DNA of 5,013 nt, taken from NCBI GenBank assembly GCA_017940445.1, contig JAGAYQ010000304.1, positions 1 through 5,013 on the forward strand, read 5' to 3'. The notes under the pieces were generated by a model. It saw only the letters and a program-made list of their open reading frames with translations, did not search any database and was not told where the DNA came from. Of this stretch, positions 1 through 4,802 are shown piece after piece. The translations under genes were made by a program, and so were the position numbers. How positions within the stretch are numbered: position 1 is the stretch's first letter; every line of letters starts with the position of its first letter. The DNA is from Pyramidobacter sp. (GTDB lineage: Bacteria > Synergistota > Synergistia > Synergistales > Dethiosulfovibrionaceae).

Positions 1-321
1 CGTCGTGACCACGGCCTTGTAGGGCTTGTCCTGCTTTTCCTCCTTGTTACCGATTACGTCGAACAGGGAAAGCTGCCGGTTGGCAATGGGCGATCCGGCA
101 TAGCAGGTGGCGATGAGCTTCTTCAGCCCCAGCCGGTTGAAGTTCAGCACAAAGTATTTGAAAAAGTTGCTCTCAAACGGGTCGTCGCAGTTGCAAAACA
201 CGGTCTTGCCCGTAAAGTGCTTTTTGTAATGGCGCAGCTCTTTCTCAATGTCGGTGAGCTGCGTATAAAATTCGTCCTGCTTCGCTTTGGCAGCGGCATT
301 CAAACTTTTGTTCCCGGCCAT
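1..321 (-). CDS. EcoRI-family adenine-specific DNA methyltransferase, N-terminal part (runs off left edge)
   Basis: The 107 visible codons begin MAGNKSLNAAAKAKQDEFYT and carry the N-terminal signature of the M.EcoRI family: K-x-DEFYTQ (residues 14-21), a DIEKEL-x-HY stretch (24-32), CNCDDP (43-48), SNFFKYF (51-57) and LGLKKLIATCY (64-74). I recall the matching parts of M.EcoRI as KSDEFYTQ, CNCDDP, SNFFKYF and LGLKKLIASCY. Family members use S-adenosylmethionine to methylate adenine N6 in DNA. The catalytic NPPF-type motif would lie further on, outside the window. The ATG at 321-319 is supported by AGGAGG at 335-330 with an 8-nt spacer and by a strong promoter just upstream. It is transcribed divergently from the flavoprotein gene. 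Codon choice looks less GC-rich than in the transporter genes, which could mean acquisition by transfer (inference). Whether a restriction endonuclease partner lies further left cannot be seen. Confidence 0.9.
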   Translation of the reverse strand, partial: MAGNKSLNAAAKAKQDEFYTQLTDIEKELRHYKKHFTGKTVFCNCDDPFESNFFKYFVLNFNRLGLKKLIATCYAGSPIANRQLSLFDVIGNKEEKQDKPYKAVVTT

Positions 322-329
322 GAGGTCAG

Positions 330-335
330 CCTCCT
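330..335 (-). promoter_or_regulatory. Ribosome binding site of the methyltransferase
   Basis: AGGAGG on the minus strand, 8 nt before the ATG at 321-319. It is a near-perfect Shine-Dalgarno and fixes the start, which is too close to the window edge for a long reading frame to show by itself. Confidence 0.8.
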
Positions 336-358
336 GAAAGTATTGTTCATTCAAACTG

Positions 359-387
359 ATTCTACCGTGTTCCGCTCGCGGTGTCAA
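359..387 (-). promoter_or_regulatory. Sigma70-type promoter of the methyltransferase
   Basis: On the minus strand TTGACA (387-382) is separated by exactly 17 nt from TAGAAT (364-359). The -35 is consensus and the -10 differs from TATAAT at one position. Transcription would start near 352, giving a leader of about 30 nt before the ATG at 321. It is one of the strongest promoter matches in the window, consistent with steady expression of a protective or housekeeping methylase (inference). Confidence 0.75.
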
Positions 388-398
388 AAAGCGCCCCG

Positions 399-428
399 TC
401 GACGAAACGACGCTCGAGGTGCTAAAAT
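399..428 (+). promoter_or_regulatory. Probable promoter of the flavoprotein gene
   Basis: TCGACG (399-404) is followed after 18 nt by TAAAAT (423-428). The -10 matches five of six consensus bases and the -35 four of six. Start of transcription would be near 435, giving a short leader before the ATG at 458. It is weaker than the divergent methyltransferase promoter; the two -35 boxes lie only 11 bp apart, back to back. A small inverted repeat (390-423) overlaps this promoter. Confidence 0.45.
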
Positions 429-457
429 AGCCCCATTACCAAAAGGGGGAATGCTTC

Positions 458-1078
458 ATGAAAGTTCTGCTCATCAACGGCAGTCCGCACGCGCAGGGCA
501 ACACCGCGCTGGCTTTGGGGGAAGCCGCGCGCGAGCTGGAAAAGCTGGGCGTGCAGACTGAGACGATGCACATCGGCAACAAGGACATCCGCGGCTGCAT
601 CAGCTGCGGCTCGTGCGCGAACACGGGCAAGTGCGTGTTTAACGACGCGGTCAACGAGGCGGCGGCCAAGCTGGCCGAGGCCGACGGGCTGATCGTCGGT
701 TCGCCGGTGTATTACGCTTCGCCCAACGGCACGCTGCTGTCGTTCCTCGACCGGCTGTTTTTCAGCACGCAGGGTCTGGACAAGCGCATGAAGGCGAGCG
801 CTTCGGTGGTCGTCTGCCGCCGCGGCGGCGCTTCGGCGTCGTTTGACGCGCTCAACAAATACTTTACAAGTTGCGGCATGCCTGTCGTCAGCAGCCAGTA
901 CTGGAACTCCGTCCACGGCATGGAGCCCGGCGAAGCGGCTCAGGACGGCGAAGGCATGCAGACGATGCGCACGTTGGCCCGCAACATGGCTTTTCTGATG
1001 CGCGCCATCGCCGACGCCAAGGCCAAGTATGGCCTGCCTGAACAGGAAGAGCCGATCTTTACGCACTTCATCCACTGA
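458..1078 (+). CDS. NAD(P)H-dependent FMN reductase-fold flavoprotein with iron-sulfur-type cysteine motif
   Basis: The product has 206 residues. It begins with a beta strand and flavin phosphate-binding loop, MKVLLINGSPHAQGNT (1-16), and has the second flavin-contact motif GSPVYYASPNG at 81-91, both typical of the NADPH-dependent FMN reductase/flavodoxin superfamily. Between them is a four-cysteine cluster, C47-x2-C50-x2-C53-x5-C59, matching the compact CX2CX2CX4-7C motif that binds a 4Fe-4S cluster in archaeal iron-sulfur flavoprotein (Isf). The C-terminal YWNSVHG (149-154 region) and QTMRTLARNMAFL stretch is common in bacterial members of this group. There is no signal peptide, so it should be cytoplasmic. 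The likely role is electron transfer or flavin/quinone/oxygen-linked reduction using reduced pyridine nucleotide or ferredoxin; the physiological partner is not evident. The ATG is supported by AGGGGGA at 444-450. It is a single-gene unit between its own promoter and a strong terminator. Confidence 0.85.
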   Translation: MKVLLINGSPHAQGNTALALGEAARELEKLGVQTETMHIGNKDIRGCISCGSCANTGKCVFNDAVNEAAAKLAEADGLIVGSPVYYASPNGTLLSFLDRLFFSTQGLDKRMKASASVVVCRRGGASASFDALNKYFTSCGMPVVSSQYWNSVHGMEPGEAAQDGEGMQTMRTLARNMAFLMRAIADAKAKYGLPEQEEPIFTHFIH

Positions 1079-1088
1079 TTGTTAGAAC

Positions 1089-1128
1089 GGGGCCCGCTTC
1101 CGTAAGCCGGAGGCGGGCCCCTGTTTTT
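1089..1128 (+). terminator. Intrinsic terminator after the flavoprotein gene
   Basis: A 14-bp GC-rich stem (arms 1089-1102 and 1108-1121, one T-G wobble) with the 5-nt loop TAAGC is followed by TGTTTTT (1122-1128). It begins 10 nt after the TGA and separates this gene from the transporter operon. Confidence 0.93.
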
Positions 1129-1176
1129 CGTGTTCCTCTTTTGCGTCCCCAGGAGGCGGCCGTTCCTGATTCTTGC

Positions 1177-1205
1177 TTGCATTTCTGCGTATTCAGAAGT
1201 ATAAT
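1177..1205 (+). promoter_or_regulatory. Sigma70-type promoter of the TRAP transporter operon
   Basis: TTGCAT (1177-1182), a 17-nt spacer and a perfect TATAAT (1200-1205). Transcription should start near 1212, about 40 nt before the ATG at 1252. An inverted repeat TTCTG-N6-CAGAA (1183-1198) fills most of the spacer and could be an operator. Because transcription starts inside the region, translation starts upstream of about 1212 are ruled out for this transcript. Confidence 0.78.
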
Positions 1206-1251
1206 CCAAAATTATTTTACGGTTACTTATTATCGGAAGGGATCGTCCATC

Positions 1252-3189
1252 ATGGATCATACCGAACAGGCCGCGCTGGATCAAAAGGCGCAGCAGCTTT
1301 TAGAGGAAAAGGAAGCGGAGGCGCGTCTGCGCACGTATACGGGGCCGATGGCGGCCGTCATCCCGGCCGCGCTGTGCGTGTGGACGGTCTTTCAGCTGTA
1401 TTACACGACGCTGGGCGTCATCAGCGCCATCAACCTGCGCGCGATCCACTGCATCTTCCTGCTCTCGTTCACGTTCATCCTCTTTCCGACGTACAAAACA
1501 GAGCGAAGGACGCGCACGGCGCCGCCATTGTGGGACGTGGTGTTCGTGCTCGTCACGGTATGCACGTTCGGCTACCTGATCGTCAACTACCCCCGCATCG
1601 CCATGACGGGCGGGCGCGTTACCCCGGCCGAGATCGTCATCGCAGGGCTTGCGCTGCTGATGGTCTTTGAAGCAGCCCGGCGCGCGTCGGGCAATCTGGC
1701 GCTGCTGGCGCTGGTCTTTCTGGCCTACAACTGGTTCGGTGCGTATCTGCCCGGCTATCTGGGGCACAACGGATTTCTGCTCAAGCGGGTGCTCATCACG
1801 CAGTTCTGGGGCACGCAGGGCGTGCTGGGCACGGGCGTCGGCGTTTCGGCCACGTATATTTTCCTGTTCGTGCTCTTCGGCTCGTACTTAAAATACAGCG
1901 GTTTTTCGCGCTTCATCAACGATCTGTCGCTGTCGCTGGTGGGGCAGTCGCCTGGCGGTCCGGCCAAGGTGGCGGTGATCGCCTCGGCGCTGATGGGCAT
2001 GATCAACGGCTCGGCGGTGGCGAACGTGGCTACGACGGGCACGATCACGATCCCGCTGATGAAGCAGACGGGCTACAAAAAAGAATTCGCCGGCGCCGTC
2101 GAGGCCGTGGCTTCGACCGGCGGCCAGTTCTGCCCGCCGGTGATGGGCGCTGTCGGCTTCGTCATGGCGGAATTTCTGGGGCTGAGCTACACGACGGTCA
2201 TGCTGGCAGCGGTCGTTCCCGCGCTGCTCTATTACGTGGGGCTGTTGCTTGCGGTGCATTTTGAGGCGATGAAGCTGGGACTTTCGGGGCTTTCCAGAGA
2301 AAATCTGCCGAATGCCTGGAAGGTGCTGAAGGAACAGGGGCACATGGCGCTGCCGCTGGTGATGCTCATCGGGCTGATGTTCGCCGGCTACACGCCGCTG
2401 TTCGCTGCGGTGTTTTCCATCTTCGGCACCTTTGCCGCCAGCTGGCTGCGGCCCGAGACGCGCATGACCGCGCGAAAGATCTTCGACGCCACCGTCGAGG
2501 GCGCCAAGGGCGCGATCTCCGTGGGCGTGTGCTGCGTCATCATCGGCGTCATCATCGGCACCGTCACGCTGACCAGTCTGGGGCTGAACATGGGGTATTT
2601 CATCCTCGATCTGGTGAAAAACAACAACATCTACCTGACCGGGTTCCTCGTCATGGTCATGTCCACCATCCTCGGCATGGGCGTTCCCGGCGTGGCCGCC
2701 TACGTCATCGTGCAGGCCGTCGCCGTGCCCGTGCTGATCAAATCGGGCACGAGCCCGCTGACGAGCCATCTGTTCTGCCTGATCTACGCCTGTCTTTCCA
2801 ACATCACGCCGCCTGTGGCGATCAGCGCTTACGTCGCGTCCGGCATCGCCGGCTCGGACCAGACGAAAACGGGCCTGTGGGCGGTGCGGCTGGGAGCTGT
2901 GGGCTTCATCATCCCGTTCTTCTTTTTGAACAATCCCGTTTTGCTCATCGGTGCCAGTCCGTCGTCCGCCGCGGAAACGCTGTGGGCCGTCTGCACGGCG
3001 CTGCTGGGGACGGCGGCGCTCGTTGCCAGTCTTGAAGGCTGGCTGATCCGAAAGTGCAACCCTGCCGAACGGCTGCTTTTGATCGCCGTCGCTCCGACGC
3101 TGCTCTATCCCGGCTACCTGACCGACGCCGCGGGCATAAGCGCCTTCGGCGCGATGCTGGCGTGGCAGTTTTTCCGCCGCCGCGCATAA
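1252..3189 (+). CDS. TRAP transporter fused permease (DctQ-DctM fusion, TAXI type)
   Basis: This 645-residue membrane protein has the normal length for fused TRAP permeases. The first 30 residues are charged and helical (probably cytoplasmic), followed by many hydrophobic segments: the small DctQ-like part is about 33-170 and the large DctM-like part about 175-565. Family motifs are clear: GQSPGGPAKVAV (231-242), MINGSAVANVATTGTITIPL (250-269), FAGAVEAVASTGGQFCPPVM (279-298), GMGVPGVAAYVI (475-486) and SNITPPVAISAY (516-527). The two re-entrant-hairpin-like motifs are where the family binds sodium. A C-terminal extension with further hydrophobic segments (about 570-640) is also usual in TAXI-linked fusions. 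With the TAXI binding protein downstream it should import a solute, probably an organic acid, using the sodium gradient. I chose ATG 1252 because GGAAGGG (1235-1241) precedes it and the promoter maps inside the longer possible frame that begins at TTG 1141. The gene order permease-then-binding-protein is the reverse of the common one. Confidence 0.95.
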   Translation: MDHTEQAALDQKAQQLLEEKEAEARLRTYTGPMAAVIPAALCVWTVFQLYYTTLGVISAINLRAIHCIFLLSFTFILFPTYKTERRTRTAPPLWDVVFVLVTVCTFGYLIVNYPRIAMTGGRVTPAEIVIAGLALLMVFEAARRASGNLALLALVFLAYNWFGAYLPGYLGHNGFLLKRVLITQFWGTQGVLGTGVGVSATYIFLFVLFGSYLKYSGFSRFINDLSLSLVGQSPGGPAKVAVIASALMGMINGSAVANVATTGTITIPLMKQTGYKKEFAGAVEAVASTGGQFCPPVMGAVGFVMAEFLGLSYTTVMLAAVVPALLYYVGLLLAVHFEAMKLGLSGLSRENLPNAWKVLKEQGHMALPLVMLIGLMFAGYTPLFAAVFSIFGTFAASWLRPETRMTARKIFDATVEGAKGAISVGVCCVIIGVIIGTVTLTSLGLNMGYFILDLVKNNNIYLTGFLVMVMSTILGMGVPGVAAYVIVQAVAVPVLIKSGTSPLTSHLFCLIYACLSNITPPVAISAYVASGIAGSDQTKTGLWAVRLGAVGFIIPFFFLNNPVLLIGASPSSAAETLWAVCTALLGTAALVASLEGWLIRKCNPAERLLLIAVAPTLLYPGYLTDAAGISAFGAMLAWQFFRRRA

Positions 3190-3321
3190 AGGAAACGCTG
3201 ATAAAATACGTCATCTCCTGCGAAACGCTGTCCGAGGGGCTTCTCCAACGTACGGCAGTACGCCTCCGAAGCCCCTTACGGACAGGTTTCTTCGGATCTG
3301 ACGCATTTTCTCAGGTTTCCT
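3190..3321. repeat. 132-bp imperfect palindrome (long bulged hairpin) between permease and binding protein
   Basis: Left arm 3190-3243 and right arm 3268-3321 pair over nearly their whole length. Blocks, left with right: AGGAAAC 3190-3196 with 3315-3321; CTGA 3198-3201 with 3311-3314; AAAAT 3203-3207 with 3305-3309; CGTCA 3209-3213 with 3299-3303; an 8-by-8 internal loop; GAAAC 3222-3226 with 3286-3290; CTGTCCG 3228-3234 with 3279-3285; AGGGGCTTC 3235-3243 with 3268-3276. The apex holds a further 5-bp stem, CGTAC 3249-3253 with GTACG 3258-3262. That is about 47 paired bases. No T-run follows, so it is not a simple terminator. The termini are inverted repeats, as in a MITE or a REP-like mobile repeat, but I see no target-site duplication. 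Alternatives are an RNA processing or stability element. It starts one base after the permease stop codon. Confidence 0.85.
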
Positions 3322-3384
3322 GTGCGCTGCTCGATATCTGCATAATGGGATTAAATCATCGTTCCCCAAAAACTCAAGGTATTC

Positions 3385-3398
3385 GGCCCCTGCGGGCC
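3385..3398 (+). other. Small hairpin in the binding-protein leader
   Basis: GGCCC (3385-3389), loop CTGC, GGGCC (3394-3398). It lies about 45 bases before the binding-protein ATG and is not followed by a T-run. It may only be a minor RNA structure; five base pairs are not strong evidence. Confidence 0.3.
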
Positions 3399-3441
3399 TG
3401 ATCCAATCTTGTTCGCCATTAACGAAAGGAAGGAATGCATC

Positions 3442-4395
3442 ATGAACATCAAACGCATCATCGGTCTCTCGGCTCTGTCGGCTCTTCTGGCGGCAAGCGC
3501 TTCTTTCGCGGCAGTGAAGATCAACTTTCCCACCGCCGGCGCTTCCGGCGCGCTCTACGCAGTCGGCGCGGCCATCACCAACAGCTGGACGAAGAACGTC
3601 CCCGGCGTTCAGGCGGCCAGCCAGGCTTCGGCCGGCGGCATCGCCAACCTGAACATGGTGAGCGAGGGCGAAGCTCAGGTCTCCATCGCCATCAGCTCCA
3701 ACGTGCTCCAGTGCCTCAAGGGCACCGACAGCTTCACCGGCCACGCTTATGAAGACCTCAAGGTCATCGGCGGACTGTACATGAACCCCAATCAGGTCGT
3801 CGTCACGAAGAAGTCCGGCATCAACTCGCTGGCCGAGATCAAGGGCAAGCACTTTGCCGTCGCCGCCGCCGGCTCGTCCGTCTACAACGAGTGCGCCAAC
3901 CACTTCACCACCGTCGGCATGAAGTTCCCCGATGACATCCGCACCGAGCTGATCGCCTTCGGCCCCGCCGCCGACATGCTCCAGAACGGCACACTCGACG
4001 GCGCCTGGATCATGTCCGGCGCTCCCGCCGCGGCCGTCTCGCAGGCGCTCAGCTCCGGCTGCAAGCTGCTCGACATCGACGACGCCACGCTGGCCGCCCT
4101 TCAGGAAAAATATCCCTGGTACGCACGGTTCGTGATCGCTGCCGACACCTACCCCAACCAGCCCGAGCCGGTCAAGACCAGCGCCATCAAGATGGTCATG
4201 TTCTGCCGCGGCGACCTGCCTGAAGACCTCGTCTACAGCCTGACCAAGTCGTTCTGGGAGCACATCGACGAGCTCGGCGCCGCCCAGAAGAACCTGAAAG
4301 GCCTCAAGCCTGAAGACGCCGTCAAGGACATCGCCAATCTGCCCCTCCACCCCGGCGCGGAGAAGTACTACAAGGAGATCGGCGTGATCAAGTAA
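3442..4395 (+). CDS. TAXI family TRAP transporter solute-binding subunit
   Basis: The 317-residue product has a clean Sec signal peptide: NIKR at the start, a hydrophobic core of about 6-20, and probable cleavage after ASFA (residue 23). There is no lipobox cysteine, so it should be soluble in the periplasm. The mature part begins VKINFPTAGASGALYAVGAA, a variant of the TAXI N-terminal ligand loop, and continues with ASAGGIANLNMVSEGEAQVS (62-81), the GEA-type family block; QVVVTKKSGINSLAEIKGK (118-136); a second lobe including GAWIMSGAPAAAV (187-199); and the C-terminal LHPGAEKYYKEIGVI (302-316), also typical of the family. It captures the substrate and hands it to the fused permease encoded upstream. 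Substrate is unknown; TAXI proteins have been linked to glutamate and other carboxylates. AAGGAAGGA (3426-3434) precedes the ATG by 7 nt; an in-frame TTG at 3409 is less likely because it would extend the signal peptide and lacks a comparable ribosome site. Confidence 0.93.
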   Translation: MNIKRIIGLSALSALLAASASFAAVKINFPTAGASGALYAVGAAITNSWTKNVPGVQAASQASAGGIANLNMVSEGEAQVSIAISSNVLQCLKGTDSFTGHAYEDLKVIGGLYMNPNQVVVTKKSGINSLAEIKGKHFAVAAAGSSVYNECANHFTTVGMKFPDDIRTELIAFGPAADMLQNGTLDGAWIMSGAPAAAVSQALSSGCKLLDIDDATLAALQEKYPWYARFVIAADTYPNQPEPVKTSAIKMVMFCRGDLPEDLVYSLTKSFWEHIDELGAAQKNLKGLKPEDAVKDIANLPLHPGAEKYYKEIGVIK

Positions 4396-4420
4396 GGGTT
4401 GCATGACCTTTCACGCGATA

Positions 4421-4470
4421 AAAAACGAGGAGACTTCCTGAATTCCTGCATAGGAAGTCTCCTCGTTTTT
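4421..4470. terminator. Perfect 19-bp stem, probably bidirectional terminator
   Basis: Arms 4421-4439 and 4452-4470 are exact reverse complements over 19 bp, with a 12-nt loop (4440-4451). The right arm ends CGTTTTT and the left arm begins with A residues, so a T-run follows the GC-rich stem in both directions. It lies 25 bp after the binding-protein stop and ends the transporter unit. No minus-strand gene runs toward it inside this window, so the reverse function has no visible customer here. Confidence 0.92.
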
Positions 4471-4494
4471 GGAGCGCCAACGGATTGCACATAT

Positions 4495-4522
4495 CTGACC
4501 TTTTCAGGCAATGTGTTATAAT
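4495..4522 (+). promoter_or_regulatory. Extended -10 promoter of the toxin-antitoxin pair
   Basis: A perfect TATAAT (4517-4522) is preceded by TG at 4514-4515 with one base between (the TGn extended -10). A -35-like CTGACC (4495-4500) lies 16 nt upstream, matching four of six consensus bases. Transcription would begin near 4529, leaving only about 13 nt before the TTG at 4542. Confidence 0.7.
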
Positions 4523-4541
4523 AAGTTAGAGGTGATGACGA

Positions 4542-4802
4542 TTGGAGCTCCGTTATGAGAAGCAGCCCGAAAAATACCTGCGGTCGCTTGATACGACAAC
4601 GAGAAACAAGCTGAAAGAGGCGCTTGAAAAGCTCAAACGTTTTGAGGGCGATATCGACAGGATCAAGGGAAAGCCCGATCGTTTCCGCCTGAAAATCTTC
4701 CATTATCGCGTCATCTTTGAGTGGATCAAAGGAACGATCGTGATCACCGTCATCGAAATCGTGCCTCGCGGACAGGCTTACAAAGGAGGTCGTCACAAAT
4801 GA
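4542..4802 (+). CDS. RelE/ParE-superfamily toxin of a type II toxin-antitoxin system
   Basis: The product has 86 residues, the usual size for the RelE/ParE fold. Two N-terminal helices (about 8-37, rich in Lys, Glu and Leu) precede the beta sheet, which contains the family hallmark IKGKPDRFRLKIFHYRVIFE (41-60) and the strand IVITVIEIVPRGQAYKG (66-82). The basic and aromatic residues R49, K51, R56, R76 and Y80 are placed like the mRNA- and ribosome-contacting residues of RelE-type endoribonucleases, so ribosome-dependent mRNA cleavage is the likely activity; a ParE-like gyrase poison is less likely. The start is TTG at 4542, because an in-frame TGA lies at 4536-4538, GAGGTGA (4529-4535) precedes it, and the protein aligns with relatives from MELRYEKQP onward. 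It overlaps the antitoxin gene by 4 nt (ATGA), so the two are translationally coupled. The toxin comes first, the reverse of classical relBE. Confidence 0.85.
   Translation: MELRYEKQPEKYLRSLDTTTRNKLKEALEKLKRFEGDIDRIKGKPDRFRLKIFHYRVIFEWIKGTIVITVIEIVPRGQAYKGGRHK
4782..4790 (+). promoter_or_regulatory. Perfect Shine-Dalgarno of the antitoxin, inside the toxin gene
   Basis: AAAGGAGGT, 8 nt before the ATG at 4799. It is the best ribosome site in the window and is far stronger than that of the toxin, which would favour excess antitoxin although the toxin is encoded first (inference). Confidence 0.8.

Noticed and set aside
431..448. CCCC-N10-GGGG mini-hairpin just before the flavoprotein ATG
   Set aside because: Only four base pairs, and the G-run is explained as the ribosome site.
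422..1075. Minus-strand open frame opposite the flavoprotein gene
   Set aside because: The plus-strand frame has clear flavin and cysteine motifs, a ribosome site and a terminator. The antisense product is Arg/Ala/His-rich with no family resemblance.
1141..1251. Upstream TTG start extending the permease by 37 residues
   Set aside because: The TATAAT promoter at 1200-1205 lies inside this extension, the added residues resemble no TRAP permease N-terminus, and ATG 1252 has its own ribosome site.
3316..3346. Possible promoter for the binding protein (CATAAT at 3341-3346)
   Set aside because: The best -35 is TTTCCT at 3316-3321 with a 19-nt spacer and only about three matches. It is too weak to annotate, though a processed or weak start there is possible.
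3211..4404. Long minus-strand open frame (397 codons) across the binding-protein gene
   Set aside because: It is the antisense shadow of a well-supported TAXI binding protein in GC-rich DNA. Its translation is low-complexity, rich in Gly, Ala, Asp and Val, with no recognisable domain and no ribosome site.
2083..4445. Two GAATTC sites (2083-2088 and 4440-4445, the second in the terminator loop) in a window with an EcoRI-family methyltransferase
   Set aside because: Two sites is not unusual for a window of this length and composition, and this methylase need not recognise GAATTC.
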